From assembly GCA_021397835.1 (NCBI GenBank), contig JAJFZO010000028.1, positions 4,337,501-4,401,500 on the forward strand: a DNA stretch of 64,000 bases, given 5' to 3'. This document shows positions 31,683 through 42,779 of the stretch, piece after piece. The stretch is from Moringa oleifera (Eukaryota > Streptophyta > Magnoliopsida > Brassicales > Moringaceae). Positions within the stretch are counted from its first letter, which is position 1; every line of letters begins with the position of its first letter. Under the pieces are notes generated by a model. The model saw only the letters and a program-made list of their open reading frames with translations. It was not told where the DNA came from and did no database searches. The position numbers and the translations under genes are program-made.

Positions 31683-33053
31683 GGCAGGAATACTAATTCT
31701 TTTCCTACTTTATTCCATATAGAATTGCTTTTCCAATGTTCGATTTATTTTTGTCAAAGAATTACAATTCTTTGAGGAATTGCTATTTCTTGAAAACCTG
31801 GAATAGCTATTCCGAAGTGAACCCTCGGAATAGGTATTCCATGGAAACGAAGAATAGTTATAATTTTTATATTCCTAGCGTACCCTTAAAAAAGTTATCA
31901 AATTACAATGGTATATATATCTCCAATTATAACTTTCCCTTTCCCCTTTGTCAATCCCTCGTTCTCTTCTCATCTTTTTCTCCTTTCTCTCCACTACGAG
32001 TGTACCCTAATCATCATCAATCCTTCATCATTTCAAGTCAACAAGATTCAGGCTTTTAGGTACTTTTTTCATTTGAAGCATTTTTTCATCATTTCATATT
32101 TGTGATGTTATATTGAAATTTTAAAAGCATTAGAATTGAAAGTTAACTTGAGATTCATATCCAAAATGTTTGTTTTGTTTAAGTATCACTGTAGATTATT
32201 TTCTCTTTCTTTTAGTTTTAAATATTATATATGTATTTATATATTGAAAGTAGTTGTGAAATGGCTAGATTCATGCCTAAAGTATCTCTCTGTTTTTTTT
32301 TAATCATCTCCTACCCATTCACAGTGAGGTCACTATTAAACTTTCACCTCGATTTTTTATTATTTTTCCATTATAAAGCCCTCATATTCTCTATAGTACC
32401 TAATCATTTCTCAAAAGTACTCTTAAATTTTGTTAATTTATTTTTTTCCTTGTATCCTATAAGTAAGGATACCATATGAGAAAAAGATATTATTCATGAA
32501 ATTTTGAAGAGTAAAAAGAAATAGAAGATAAAACATTTGATTGATGTTCTTTTTGATGCCTTCCATATTATATATGTATTTATATATTGAAAGTAGTTGT
32601 GAAATAGAAAGAGATAATTCTTCTCACTTGTGTGTAGTAAGTGTTAAAAAAATCTTTTATGATTTCTAATATTTGTGTTGATTATATTTATTTATTTAGT
32701 AGCTTTGAAGTTTTTTCTCAATATATTACTTGATTGGTTGGGATTGTATCGGTAAAAATGTTGTGTTGATTTCTTTTTTAGATTTGAATTTGATGGAAGT
32801 TTTGCATGTGTAAGGTGTAATTTTGAGAAAAGATTACTTAACATCTTTTGTATTGAAATGCATGCCTTTCTCAATGTTTTCTATCTTGATTTCATATTAA
32901 TTTTCCTTCTTTATATGTGCAAACTACATTGATGATATCTTTTGCTATAAATGCTTTTGCTAATGTGATATTGATAAGTTATAACTTTTTTTGTGCACAA
33001 TAACCCTTTTGTTGAATAAAACTGAATTTTATATATTTACCCATTTTGCTGTG
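31683..33053. other. Harbinger 5' region before the transposase
   Basis: AT-rich leader and probable intron. Two copies of 'tatatatgtatttatatattgaaagtagttgtgaaat' (20-base core tatttatatattgaaagtag) at about 32228-32263 and 32571-32606 form a direct repeat about 343 bases apart. No coding motif. Confidence 0.5.
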
Positions 33054-34306
33054 ATGACTCGTTTAAGTTTGAGTAGAAATGCTAAAAGAAGAACAAAGAT
33101 TATAGTTACCTTGACAGTGTGGTTAAAGATTTGTATTGTTGCTAGTTGGTTTTTGAGTTCGTTGGGGGCATCATCATCTTTACATTCTTATAGGCTGAAA
33201 GATAGATCTTATTCCTTAGATTTATATGCAAAACGAGATTATATTAGGAGACCTGTATATGATAATGATGAGTCATGTATTTCACAAGTTAGAATGAATA
33301 GAGTTACTTTTTTCAAACTATGTGAAATGCTAGAAAACATTGGAGGGTTGAAGTCAACAAGAAATATGCTTATAGATGAGCAAGTAGCAATATTTTTATA
33401 TATTATTTCTCATCATCTTAAGAATTGAGTTATTAGACACAATTTTCAAAGGTCAGGTGAGACAATTAGTCAACACTTTCATAATGTATTAAATGTTATG
33501 ATGCATTTGCAAGATCACTTGTTTAGAAAACCTAAGCCCATTCCAACGAACTCTAAAGATAACCGGTGGAAGTGGTTTAAGGTAAATTTTATATCATATT
33601 TCTTTCTTAACTATATATATAATATATTGTATATCAAGTGATATTTCTTACAAAACCATTTCAATTGTAGAATTGTTTAGGTGCTTTAGATGGAACACAT
33701 ATCAAGGTTAAGGTGCCAAATGCAGATAAGCCTAGATACCAAACTCATAAAGGTGACATTGCAACAAATATTAGGTGTATGTACACCTGATTTACAATTT
33801 ATTTATGTTCTTCCTGAATGGGAAGGATCTGTAGCTGATAGCAGGGTTCTTCGAGATGTAATTACTAGGAGACATGGAATAAATAACTTATATAGTGTTT
33901 ATTATATAGGTTGTTATTACCTAGTTGACGCATGGTGTACAAATTGTAAGGGCTTTCTTGCACCTTTTAGGGGTCAAAGGTATCATTTGAATGATTGGCG
34001 TCAAGGTCATCAACCAACCACTTCTGAAGAATTTTTCAATATGAAACATGCAGCTGCTCGGAATGTAATTGACAGATGTTTTGGATTATTAAAAATTAGG
34101 TGGAGTATCCTTAGGAGTCCATCTTTTTATCCGATTGAGATACATAATTGGATTATTGTAGCTTGTTATTTGCTTCATAATTTTATAAGGAGGGAGATGA
34201 GTATTGACCCTATTGAAGTTGATGGGAATGATCATCTTCATATCAACACAGTAACTGAAGAGGATTCAGTAATTGCTATTGACCCAAATGATGCTTGGAG
34301 TAATTG
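33054..34306 (+). pseudogene. PIF/Harbinger DDE transposase (DDE_Tnp_4), broken
   Basis: Starts MTRLSLSRNAKRRTK. The helix-turn-helix-side region CISQVRMNRVTFFKLCEML runs to a stop at 33426. Reading continues after it (VIRHNFQRSGETISQHFHNV), across an intron (about 33585-33670) to NCLGALDGTHIKVKVP (first Asp), a one-base frameshift near 33772, then LGVCTPDLQFIYVLPEWEG and DSRVLRD (second Asp). The third motif reads NVIDRCFGLLKIRW with Asp where Glu is usual. It ends at a natural-looking terminus. Family role: cut-and-paste transposition at TWA targets together with the Myb-like partner. Inactive through the stop and frameshift. Confidence 0.88.
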
Positions 34307-34561
34307 AAGATTAGAATTAGCTAACCAAATGTTTCATGAATGGCAAACTTCGAGGCAAAGTGAAGATTAAATTTATTGTACTGTAGTTTGTTTCTTATTG
34401 GAATGTTTTATTTTGTTTTATTTTTAGACATGTTAATTGTTATTTTAAGTGTACTTTTATCATACAAATAAAACATGACATTTTCTCATGTAAAACTACT
34501 TCAATTATGTTCTTCTACTTTTTTTTTATTAAAAAAACTATGTTTGGTGTATGGTAGAATG

Positions 34562-35560
34562 GCAAGGGCTGCTTCAACCTCACTTGTTGAGTCTCAAAGT
34601 TCAAAACGAACAAACAAGAAGTGGACTTTTGAAGAGGATGTTGCACTAGTATCATGTATGGTTGACTTACACAATATTAGAACACATAATGCAGATACCG
34701 GCTTTAAAGCTGGTTATTTATTAGAGCTTGAAAGAATGATGGGAAGAAAATTGCCAAATGCAAATATCAAAGGGAAACCTCATATAGAATCTAAGATTAA
34801 GACTTTGAAAAAAGATTAGAGTATTATATTTGATATGGTGCAAGGGAATTGTACTAGTGGTTTTGGATGGGATAGTAAAAAAATATGGTTATTGCTGAAG
34901 ATTCGATATGGGACTCATACTTAACTGTGAGTATCTTTTATGAATTTCTTTTCATCAATTTTATAATTATTTTCTTCTTATTAATATAATTAATATTGAA
35001 TATTTTTTTATTTCTTATCTTTAGAGTCACAAAGATGCTGCCATATTTAGAACAAGGTCATTTTGCTTTTATAATGAGCTCTCTATGATTTATGCTAAAG
35101 ATCAAGCAACGGGGCAAGACGCACAAACTACTGCAGATATTCTTGAGGAAATCGCCTTAGATGAGAATATTGGGATCAAGGCATTGGTGATGAAGCTATA
35201 GTTGATCTTGATTTAGATGATACGGATATCTCAAGCATTCAACCTCAAACATCGTTATCAAAAAAGAAGCAAAAGGCAAATGAGATTGATAATTCAATTA
35301 TTAATGCTGCCATATTATTAGCTAATAAGATAAGTGAGATGGGAGAAAAGTGAAGCAACGGTATTAGGAGTGAAATGATACTCCAACAAAAGGTTCAAGA
35401 ATTAGATGGAGCATTAGGTGAGATTAATGGATTGACAGAAGATGAAAGGGATATTGCTTTAAGCAAAATCCGTAATCATCCAAGTCAAATGCTTGTGTTT
35501 TTTAGTCTTCTATCTAGTCGAAGACTTGGGTGGGTGAGAAGGTTTCTTTCTACTCACTGA
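34562..35560 (+). pseudogene. Harbinger Myb/SANT-like DNA-binding protein, broken
   Basis: MARAASTSLVESQ then KKWTFEEDVALVSCMVDLHN and KPHIESKIKTLKKD match the Myb_DNA-bind_3 partner of plant Harbinger elements. A TAG replaces the usual Trp codon after KTLKKD at 34817, a frameshift follows near 34885, and after an intron (about 34927-35026) it resumes SHKDAAIFRTRSFCFYNELS and DQATGQDAQTTADI. The tail ends HPSQMLVFFSLLSSRRLGWV...STH. Intact relatives bind the element ends and carry the transposase into the nucleus. Confidence 0.82.
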
Positions 35561-36260
35561 ACATTATTATTGTCTTATGATTTTGTTGGCTAGTTAAGAT
35601 GGACATAAAGTTTTTTTTTTAAAAAAAAACTTAAGTTCATTATGGCTTGACCTTTGTTGTTAAAAAAGATCTCTTTTGGACAATTGGTATGCTTTTCTTC
35701 TATTATTAAAGAGAACACTATTTGCTAGTTAATGTGTATTTTCTTTTTTCTTTTCTATCATATATGTCTTAGATGGTTAATATTTTATATAAATTGATGG
35801 GATGATGTATTTGATCACTTATTCATAGCATTACCTAAAGTGTATCAAGAAAAATTGATCGATACTTGCAGTTTCTTTTCTCTTTAGACATGACTGCTAG
35901 TTGTCCTTATTAATTATAAGAAGTAGGTTTGAAAATAGAATTTTTGATTTGAGGATGAAGTCCTTGATACTTCTATCGAGTTTGAAATTTTTACTGTGTT
36001 TACTTATTCAAGAATGCTAGAATTTGACCATTATGTGGCTTTTCTTTGCCTAAAAACCAGTGGCATAAATATAATGATTCTTGGATCACTGATGTTGATA
36101 AAGGGATAGTGAGAGCTCTTTAGACATGCATGCTTTTTTTTTCATGTGTAGAAAAGACTTTCTGTGAAGTGAATGAAGATTTCACCTCCTCAGGGTAAGC
36201 TTTTTTGTGTCAAAAGAAAGAGGTATAACAGAGTCTATTCAGGAGGTACAGAGTCAGAGT
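35561..36260. other. Harbinger interior between own genes and captured genes
   Basis: AT-rich, no coding recognised. 36242-36330 has a small complex repeat: ggtacagagtcagag / ggtacaaagtcagag direct, with gcatttgctcc / ggagcaaatgc inverted. It sits at the border of the captured TSO1-like piece and may be a rearrangement scar. Confidence 0.5.
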
Positions 36261-36269
36261 CAGAGTTGC

Positions 36270-37106
36270 ATTTGCTCCCCAGTTTTTGGTACAAAGTCAG
36301 AGTTCCTAATGACTTTAGGAGCAAATGCAAGAGGATTGCGAGACTCAATCTATTTGCGAGTTGCAAGAATAGTATCTTCATGAATAGGCTTGTTAAAGCA
36401 ATATAGACATGAGCACGGCTCTATGCAGTAGACACTAGCAGCAAAGCATTCACAGTAACTACAGGAAATGTCGTCAGCTCAAACCACAAGCATATTTCAT
36501 TAGGTACAAACTCTAAATTCTTTTTCATGTAATAAGATTGCTAGTAAGACTTAAAACTTACAGCTTTAAGCACTTTGATTTCTTACAGTTGCAACACTTA
36601 CATGCCTCATCCTCTTCAGCATGTTCTGACCGACGCCTTAAAATCCAAATTCAAAGTGGAAATGTCTCTTCTTTCGCAGGCTATTCTGATTGAAATCTTC
36701 ACTGACCAAATATGCAGATGCCTAAGAAGCATCTTCAGCATGTTGAGCCCCTTCTTTAGCAGGCTCAATTTCTGATTTAGTTGCTGTTGAACTCAAAGAT
36801 TCATGAATTAATTCTTGAACAATCATCAAGGAACTATAAGAGGCAGCAGAGCTGGGTAATCCTAATTGTTTGTCTTACAAAAGGCAAAATTTCAGGCTTG
36901 ACATTTGTGCTATCATTTAAAGTTAATGCAAAAGCATTTAAATGCAAACCAATGCCAGGTAAAACACATTGGGAAGAATCACCACTGGGCTTAATAGGCA
37001 CTGCTTGCTTTTCTGTAGAACTAGAAATAAATCCATCACCTAAGCTCATCCTTCGAGCTGCCAGTATCTCAAAGTCTAGACTGTACCTTCTCATCCCATA
37101 ATTCAA
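36270..37106 (-). pseudogene. captured TSO1-like CXC (CPP) gene fragment
   Basis: Three exon pieces on -. 37106-36834: GMRRYSLDFEILAARRMSLG and SSQCVLPGIGLHLNAFALTL. About 36700-36562: a basic stretch then CKCCNCKKSKCLK (first half of a CXC motif). A 103-base intron (36561-36459, gtaagt...tgtag) joins in frame to 36458-36270: [34 protein letters not shown] and ESRNPLAFAPKV. These are signatures of tesmin/TSO1-like CXC proteins, zinc-binding nuclear regulators that in plants join DREAM-type complexes and act in flower and cell-division control. The preserved splice junction indicates capture from genomic DNA. Stops are present, so no full product is expected. Confidence 0.85.
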
Positions 37107-37260
37107 ATTAAAAATAGGCTAGCACAGACAAATAAAATCAATCTTAGTGTTGCCAAACCATCCAAGATATCTTATAGATATGAATTAGAAAAGAACAAAA
37201 AAATAACTACTTTTGCAGAAATGGTTCACATTATGTATGATCAACCAGTAAGCAATTTCT

Positions 37261-38179
37261 AAGGGCTATCTTCTTGATATTTTAACTTTTAATACGTTGA
37301 TTGATGGTTACTGCAAGCAGTTGAAAATGGAGAATGCAATCAAAATCGTAAACACAATGTGGAGTCATGGTGTTACACCTGATGTGATCACATACAACTC
37401 CATTCTGAATGGGCTCTGTAAGGCTGCAAAAGTCTGGGGATGCAATGGAAACTTTTAGAGTAATGATGGAGAAGGGGTATGTTCCTAACTTAATAACATA
37501 CAATATCCTTCTTGAGAGCCTATGCAACGCTCATAAAGTTAACAAAGCTTTGGAATTGCTCGAGGAAATAGAAAACGAGGGCCTGACTGTGGATAATGTT
37601 AGTTTTGACACAGTGATTGATGGGCTTTGCAATAATGGAGATTTGAATGGAGCTTTGCTGCTATTTAGAAGAATGGAACAGAACCATAGGATTTCTCATA
37701 CCACAGCTACATATAATATAATGATTAATGCTTTTTCTGAGAAGCTAGATGTTGATGTGGCTGAAAAGCTTTTTGTGGAGATGGTTGACCATGGCTGTGT
37801 ACCTAACTGTTACACTTACTGTGTCATTATTGATGGCTTCTATAAAATAGGAAACATTGATTCTGGTTACAGATTTCTCCTTAAAATGATTAAGAAAGGA
37901 TTTATCCCATCTCTCACAACATTTGAACGAGTGATTAACTATCTTTGTGTGGAGCATAGAGTTCATGAGGCTGTTGGTGTCATTCATCTGATGGTGCACA
38001 AAGATATTGTTCCTGAGGCTGCAAATACAATTTTTGAGGCTGAGAAGAAGGAGGTAGCAGCTTCTAAGATTGTTTTGGAAGATTTGCTGAAGAAGAGCTG
38101 TATAACTTACTATGCCTATGAACTCTTATATGATGGCATTAGAGATAAAAAGCTACAAAAGAAAAAGCTTCCTATTTGA
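37261..38179 (+). pseudogene. captured PPR gene fragment, natural C-terminus kept
   Basis: Reads LTFNTLIDGYCKQLKMENAI, HGVTPDVITYNSILNGLCK, then after a one-base shift near 37425 a 250-codon open run to the stop at 38179. About eight 35-residue PPR units are visible (VPNLITYNILLESLCNAHKV; VSFDTVIDGLCNNGDLNGAL; VPNCYTYCVIIDGFYKIGNI). The tail FEAEKKEVAASKIVLEDLLK ... ITYYAYELLYDGIRDKKL resembles Arabidopsis At1g74580. P-type PPR proteins bind organelle RNA; this copy lacks the targeting peptide and N-terminal repeats. It lies inside the Harbinger element, opposite in strand to the TSO1-like piece. Confidence 0.85.
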
Positions 38180-38999
38180 TCTTCTTATGATTCGAGGTGA
38201 TCAAATATGATGACTAAGCAGTTTCTTCATTAGAAAGTAAAATATACAACTTGGTCTTTGGTGTTGTGGATACATCTTTGTATTTGCTTCAAGCACAGCG
38301 CTTTAAGATCATTGCTCCTGTGGCATTTAAGAATACATTCCTGCAAAATGCATGGTAATTCTAGCGTTTTTTTTTCTTCTTTTCTTTCTGAATTCTTGTT
38401 TTTCCATGATATCTTCCTTTCTCAAACCCATGTTATTTTCCCATGGATCTTGGGGATTTTTGAATTAAATCCATATTATTGCTCCTAATTTCTTTCCATA
38501 TCAAATGATTATCTAGCAAAATAAGTGATGAAGGTTTTAGAAATCTAAGGAGCTATAATTGATCTTTCCTCTGGTGATACAAAAGCCAATTTGTGCAAAT
38601 TACAGTGACATATATATTACTAATGAGCTATAATTAATCTTTATGTTCTTTCATTTTATAATTTCAAAGTCAATTGTTAATTTTATAAAGGCTGTTACTC
38701 ATTCATCCTAATAAGCTCACTTGAAAATCTCTATCTAGAGATATACTTGTGTTAGAGATGATGTTGCTTTTACGAAATTAGTATTAATTAATATTAATTT
38801 AATTAAAGGGTATATTAGTATTTTACACTTATTCTAAGTATTTTCCTATCTCATTCTTTAATGAACCAAACACTTGAAAATTAATTCTTACTTTATTCTA
38901 TTCCATTGTGCCAAACGTAGTAATAATTATTATGTTCTATTCCTTCTATTTTCTATTCCATAGAATATTGATTCTATTCCCTCTTTATTCTTTTCTGTG
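38180..38999. other. Harbinger right flank
   Basis: 3' flank of the PPR piece, then AT-rich DNA. 38860-38999 repeats ttctattcc / ctattccat phrases that mirror the left end's tattcc motifs (31705-31845), as expected of subterminal Harbinger sequence. Confidence 0.55.
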
Positions 39000-39013
39000 A
39001 ACCAAACATGCTA

Positions 39014-39225
39014 TTAATCTTTACTTGCCTCGTGAGATTCCAAACCTTTGCTAAAACTGACCTCATTGAGCTCACATTATATTGGCATCGGTGGAGTAGA
39101 CCACTAATGAGACAGAGCCTACTCATTGCGACTGTGTCAAGGATCCTGTCAGTTTCAAATAATAACATCTTTTTTTCATCAGTTAATGAAAGTTTTCTCC
39201 AAAGCTCCAACAGGTCTTCCTCCAT
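39014..39225 (-). pseudogene. LINE ORF1, N-terminal part
   Basis: Starts MEEDLLELWRKLSLTDEKK, continues CLISGLLHRCQYNVSSMRSV and VWNLTRQVK, then is cut by the Harbinger element at 39014. This is the DUF4283-type start of plant LINE ORF1. An in-frame ATG lies 21 codons upstream, but MEED matches the family start better. Confidence 0.78.
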
Positions 39226-39354
39226 TGGTCCTCGATGTTGAATGATCCCGATAGCTAACAAAGTGGCACGAGTATAAACCGGTAGCAATGTAAAACCTTA
39301 CGGGGAAGCCCTAGAGGTAGAAACTCTCACGAGAGACCTTAGAGAGACATGAAA

Positions 39355-41380
39355 CATTTAGTAGCAAAGTTAATATTTTTAACTTCATCAAACTTTTGAT
39401 ATTTGGAAAGGTTAAAGGTTCATCTATATAGTTACAATAATAAAACAAACTTTTAGTGGCAATTATTTAGTGGAAATTGTGACAATTGCCACTACATATA
39501 CTAAAGAAAATTCTCATCATATTATTAACGGCTTGCACCCAATAGCTGTTATTAGTAAATTTATAATGGCATTTGTAGTTCTTACGATCCATCAACACCA
39601 TTGCAATGCAAGTTATTAACTCTAGGCTTAGATATAACGCCAACTACAATTTGGCCCATTTGATTTTTGACTCGACTGCACCTATTTGAAGATGAAAATT
39701 CACACTTTTGGTTATAAGAGGGAATCAGAAGTGAGTTGGCGACTCACTGCTAAAAGGAGCACATTAGAGTTGTATAGTAATAATAGAGTTGGTTTAGTGA
39801 TGATAGCACCTTCGAGTGTAATCGTCTCTCGATGAGAGTAGATAGTGGCTCAAGATTGGGTTTACCAAATCTATAATTTCTTCTCCAGCATTCCTCATAA
39901 CTCCCAAGGTTTCATGTAAAAGGAAACTCTCATCATGTCTTGTGCAACTTATTATATTAAGATGAGATTATGATGGGCATTTTATAAGGGTAAAGAATCT
40001 TGTGTTCATTTTTCTTCGTACCTAAATGTTTTTCACACATGATTTTGGAAAAATGAAAGACAGGAAAGAAAATATCTCTATGTTATCTTCTTTCTCAATT
40101 TTAAACAAAAGAAGGTCCCATATTACCTTTTCTTTACCATACTCAATTTTTCTGCATACAACAAAATACAATGATTACTTATAGTTAACAGATCTTCTGC
40201 AATTGATTAGTGATGGTTTTCATTTCAAATTTAATTACATCATTTCTTATCTTTCTTCATTAGGCTATTTTTATAAATGTGTTTAGCGCGGTAAAGGTGA
40301 AAGATATTGTTGGAGACCTTGCAGTAGCAGCAATAATTTACAGCAGGTACATTGCATGTCATCATTTTGATTGTGTAATTCATTCTTTTCAACTGCTTAT
40401 GCTAGTACTTTGAAACTACTTCGCAATGACATAAGTGATGTATTTACAGCAAGTATTCCTGCTTCTTGTCATATCGGTTTCTTTGAGCTTCCTACAAGTA
40501 TCTACATAATGTAAAAAGAGAAGTTATATTCTTATATTAAAGTTTTCTTCCTTTACATATTGTAAAAAGGGAAGTTATGTTTTCATTCTTTCTTGCTTTT
40601 TGATTCTTGTTTCTTTCTTTATGCATCTATCCATAGACTAAAATTTTGCTCTCATAAGATTTGAGGGTCAAGAAAGCTTTTTACTTCAAGTATGCAAATA
40701 TTTTACTAGATGTGATATAGGAGAATACCAAGCAAACAACCAGAGTAAGACGCATGAGACTACCAAGGTTAAGATATAGTGTTCCAAACTCCAAAGAGGT
40801 AGGAACTCACAGTAACAACAAGATTCAACCTATCTGAATCAGGATGGAATAATAGAAACACAAGTGTACCCCCAACTAAGAGTTTTGTAATGACTCCAGA
40901 ATATGTTTAATCCTGTTCAATTAATTTATCTCTTCATTCTTATCGACTTAAGGCATCAATTTTTTTTTAATTTTTTCCTTTTAAAGTTTTTTTTGTTTTC
41001 CTTTGATTTTCTTACTTTTTAAGTTGGATTCCCATACCTTATATCGATTCCTTAGTTAAAATAAAAATTAATATCATTTTAGTATTATCTCTAAAAAATA
41101 AATCAAGAAGTTATGGCTCTAAGAAAAAAAAAACTATATAATAGTAATAGTGTATATGAGTTTGAATTTTATTTAATTGTCTTTGTGTTTTAACCATAAT
41201 AAGATTAAATAATTGTATCGTCTATAATTTGACATGTTTAATTTGTTTTGATCTTTATAATTTATATAATTGACCATATTAATTTTATCATATCAAAATA
41301 ATTTGTTACATAAACTACGTTCCAATCTGTATATCTTACTTTCGAAATATAGTTATTGTGTCAATGTTGAATAATGCTTA
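39355..41380. other. mixed repeat remnants with one orphan exon-like piece
   Basis: 39450-39500 holds CACTA-type phrases (ttttagtggcaatt, gacaattgccactacat) like those of CACTA-1 and 63430-64000; cactacatata at 39490 may be a lone CACTA end. 40265-40347 (+) is bounded by cttcattag and cagcag|gtac and one frame is open (FINVFSAVKVKDIVGDLAVA); unrecognised. The rest, 40700-41380, shows nothing. Confidence 0.4.
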
Positions 41381-42234
41381 GCAATGAGCTTGAACCGACA
41401 TTTTCTTGTCTAGCACAACTTGAGACACCTTCTTCCCCTTTTTCACTTTAATTCCATGTTGTCATTTTTTATACAAGGGTCTACCTTTAATTGATAAAAT
41501 TGATACTTCTTGAAAATTTAAAGCATCATCCTCGAAATTTATTACAAGTCCAATAAATCTAGTTTCAACTCTAGATAATTCAAACAAAAAGTTAAACTTT
41601 CTTGTGCTAAGTACTTTTTTATAGATAGTTGAAACTAAATTTAAATTTTCTTGTGCTAAGTACCTTTCTACAATTGAACCCTCTAATTGAGCTCTGTCAC
41701 TATAACTTGAATGTCAAAAGAAACCTATCTAAAATTTTTTTAAAAAAATGATGCAACATCTTTAATATATTCATTAGTATTTTACTTTAACAAACAAAAT
41801 ATATAAAATAATTTAATACTTATCTTTAAATAGGATACATCCATTAGTATATAATTAGACCATTAATTTTTGTCTCATCTACAATATGAATGGCTAAATG
41901 CATCATAACAATAGAAAACGAAGGAGGAAGTATCTTTTTCATTTTTCAAAAAGTTAAAACAAAATATGACTGAAACCGCTCAAGTTTACAATCACGAAGC
42001 ACTTTGGAGTAGATATATTTGAAAAAATTGCATCACTCAATTATAACTATACTTATAACATGTGGCACAGATCCTCAAAATACTATTGAAAGAAACTCTT
42101 GCATCAAAACATGACAATCATGGCTTTTGAGCCCCAATAGCTTATATTGCTTAAGTTGAATGTAGTTTGATATGTTGGATGATAATTCATCTGAAACTTT
42201 AAACTGCTTAAGAACATTCAAAAAGATGTCGTTT
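41380..42234 (-). pseudogene. CACTA-3 transposase, part 2 (end of TNP2, DUF4218)
   Basis: Directly left of CACTA-2 the minus strand reads ELSSNISNYIQLKQYKLLGL then KSHDCHVLMQEF, with later KILPPSFSIVMMHLAIHIVD. These are the end of TNP2 and the DUF4218 region of plant CACTA transposases. It continues the gene that stops at 51100 on the other side of CACTA-2. Many stops; the C-terminal limit is vague. Confidence 0.75.
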
Positions 42235-42254
42235 CACTGCCAAAAAAAAAAAAC

Positions 42255-42600
42255 TAGATTTCACGATCGATGAATCCATCGCTAAATTAAACAATCTGCC
42301 ATTAGAAAATCTAGCGACAGATTTAATGATAGATAAAATTAATAGTTGAAATCATTGCCGTGAGAAAAACTAATGACAAAATTTTGTATCTGTTGCTAAT
42401 TAACGATCAATTAAAGACTAATAAGAATCTGTTTAAACTAGTGATGGAAATAGAATTCTGTCAGTAAAGTAAGCAACAGATACGAATCTGTCGTTATATT
42501 AGTGATCAATTTATGTTTATCACTAAGGATAGCGACAGAATAATATCCATCTCTATTTTAGTGACAGATATTAGTCTGTCGCTAAACTCAGAGGTTTTAC
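42255..42600. repeat. left subterminal repeats of CACTA-2
   Basis: At least eight imperfect copies of tagcgacagat / atctgtcgcta in both orientations, some as back-to-back pairs that would form hairpins. They match the right end (50820-51085). Expected binding sites for the element's TNPA-like protein. Confidence 0.75.
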
Positions 42601-42779
42601 TACAAATTGATTAGTGACTGATGAATCTGTTGTTAATATAATTATTTTTTGTAAAAAAAAATAAATTGTATTAACTAAACAAAAATCAAATAAACTGAAA
42701 TTCATAAAACATAATAAATAAAAAATTATATATTGTATTCTCGTGAAATACAATATTCATACAAGAAATTACATCTAAT

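Larger units (their letters stand above)
31669..39013. mobile_element. PIF/Harbinger transposon carrying captured host genes
   Basis: The left end CAGCATGTTTGGTT (31669-31682) pairs with the right end TAGCATGTTTGGTT (inverted, 39013-39000), 13 of 14 identical. Both are flanked by the TTA duplication typical of the family (31666-31668, 39014-39016). 7345 bp. It holds the two usual Harbinger genes on + (DDE transposase, Myb/SANT protein), then, instead of ending, 2.6 kb with a TSO1-like gene piece (-) and a PPR gene piece (+). Inserted in LINE ORF1, whose two sides lie at 31668 and 39014. Both own genes are broken. Confidence 0.88.
16407..39354 (-). mobile_element. one LINE retrotransposon split into pieces by nested insertions
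   Basis: LINE pieces lie at 39354-39014, 31668-31559, 31211-28754 and 18229-16407, all on -, in the correct order ORF1 start, ORF1 end, endonuclease, RT start, RT end. The 3' end is marked by a poly-T (poly-A on -) at 16415-16407. The leader near 39350-39290 has ctctaaggtctctcgtgaga and ctagggcttccccgta, typical of plant LINE 5' ends. Removing CACTA-1 plus one target copy restores a readable RT passage (YKLISK | SLTNK ... DNAIVAYKTLHS). Remaining length is about 4.8 kb, shorter than the usual 6 kb or so, so internal deletions are likely. Old and inactive. Confidence 0.82.
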
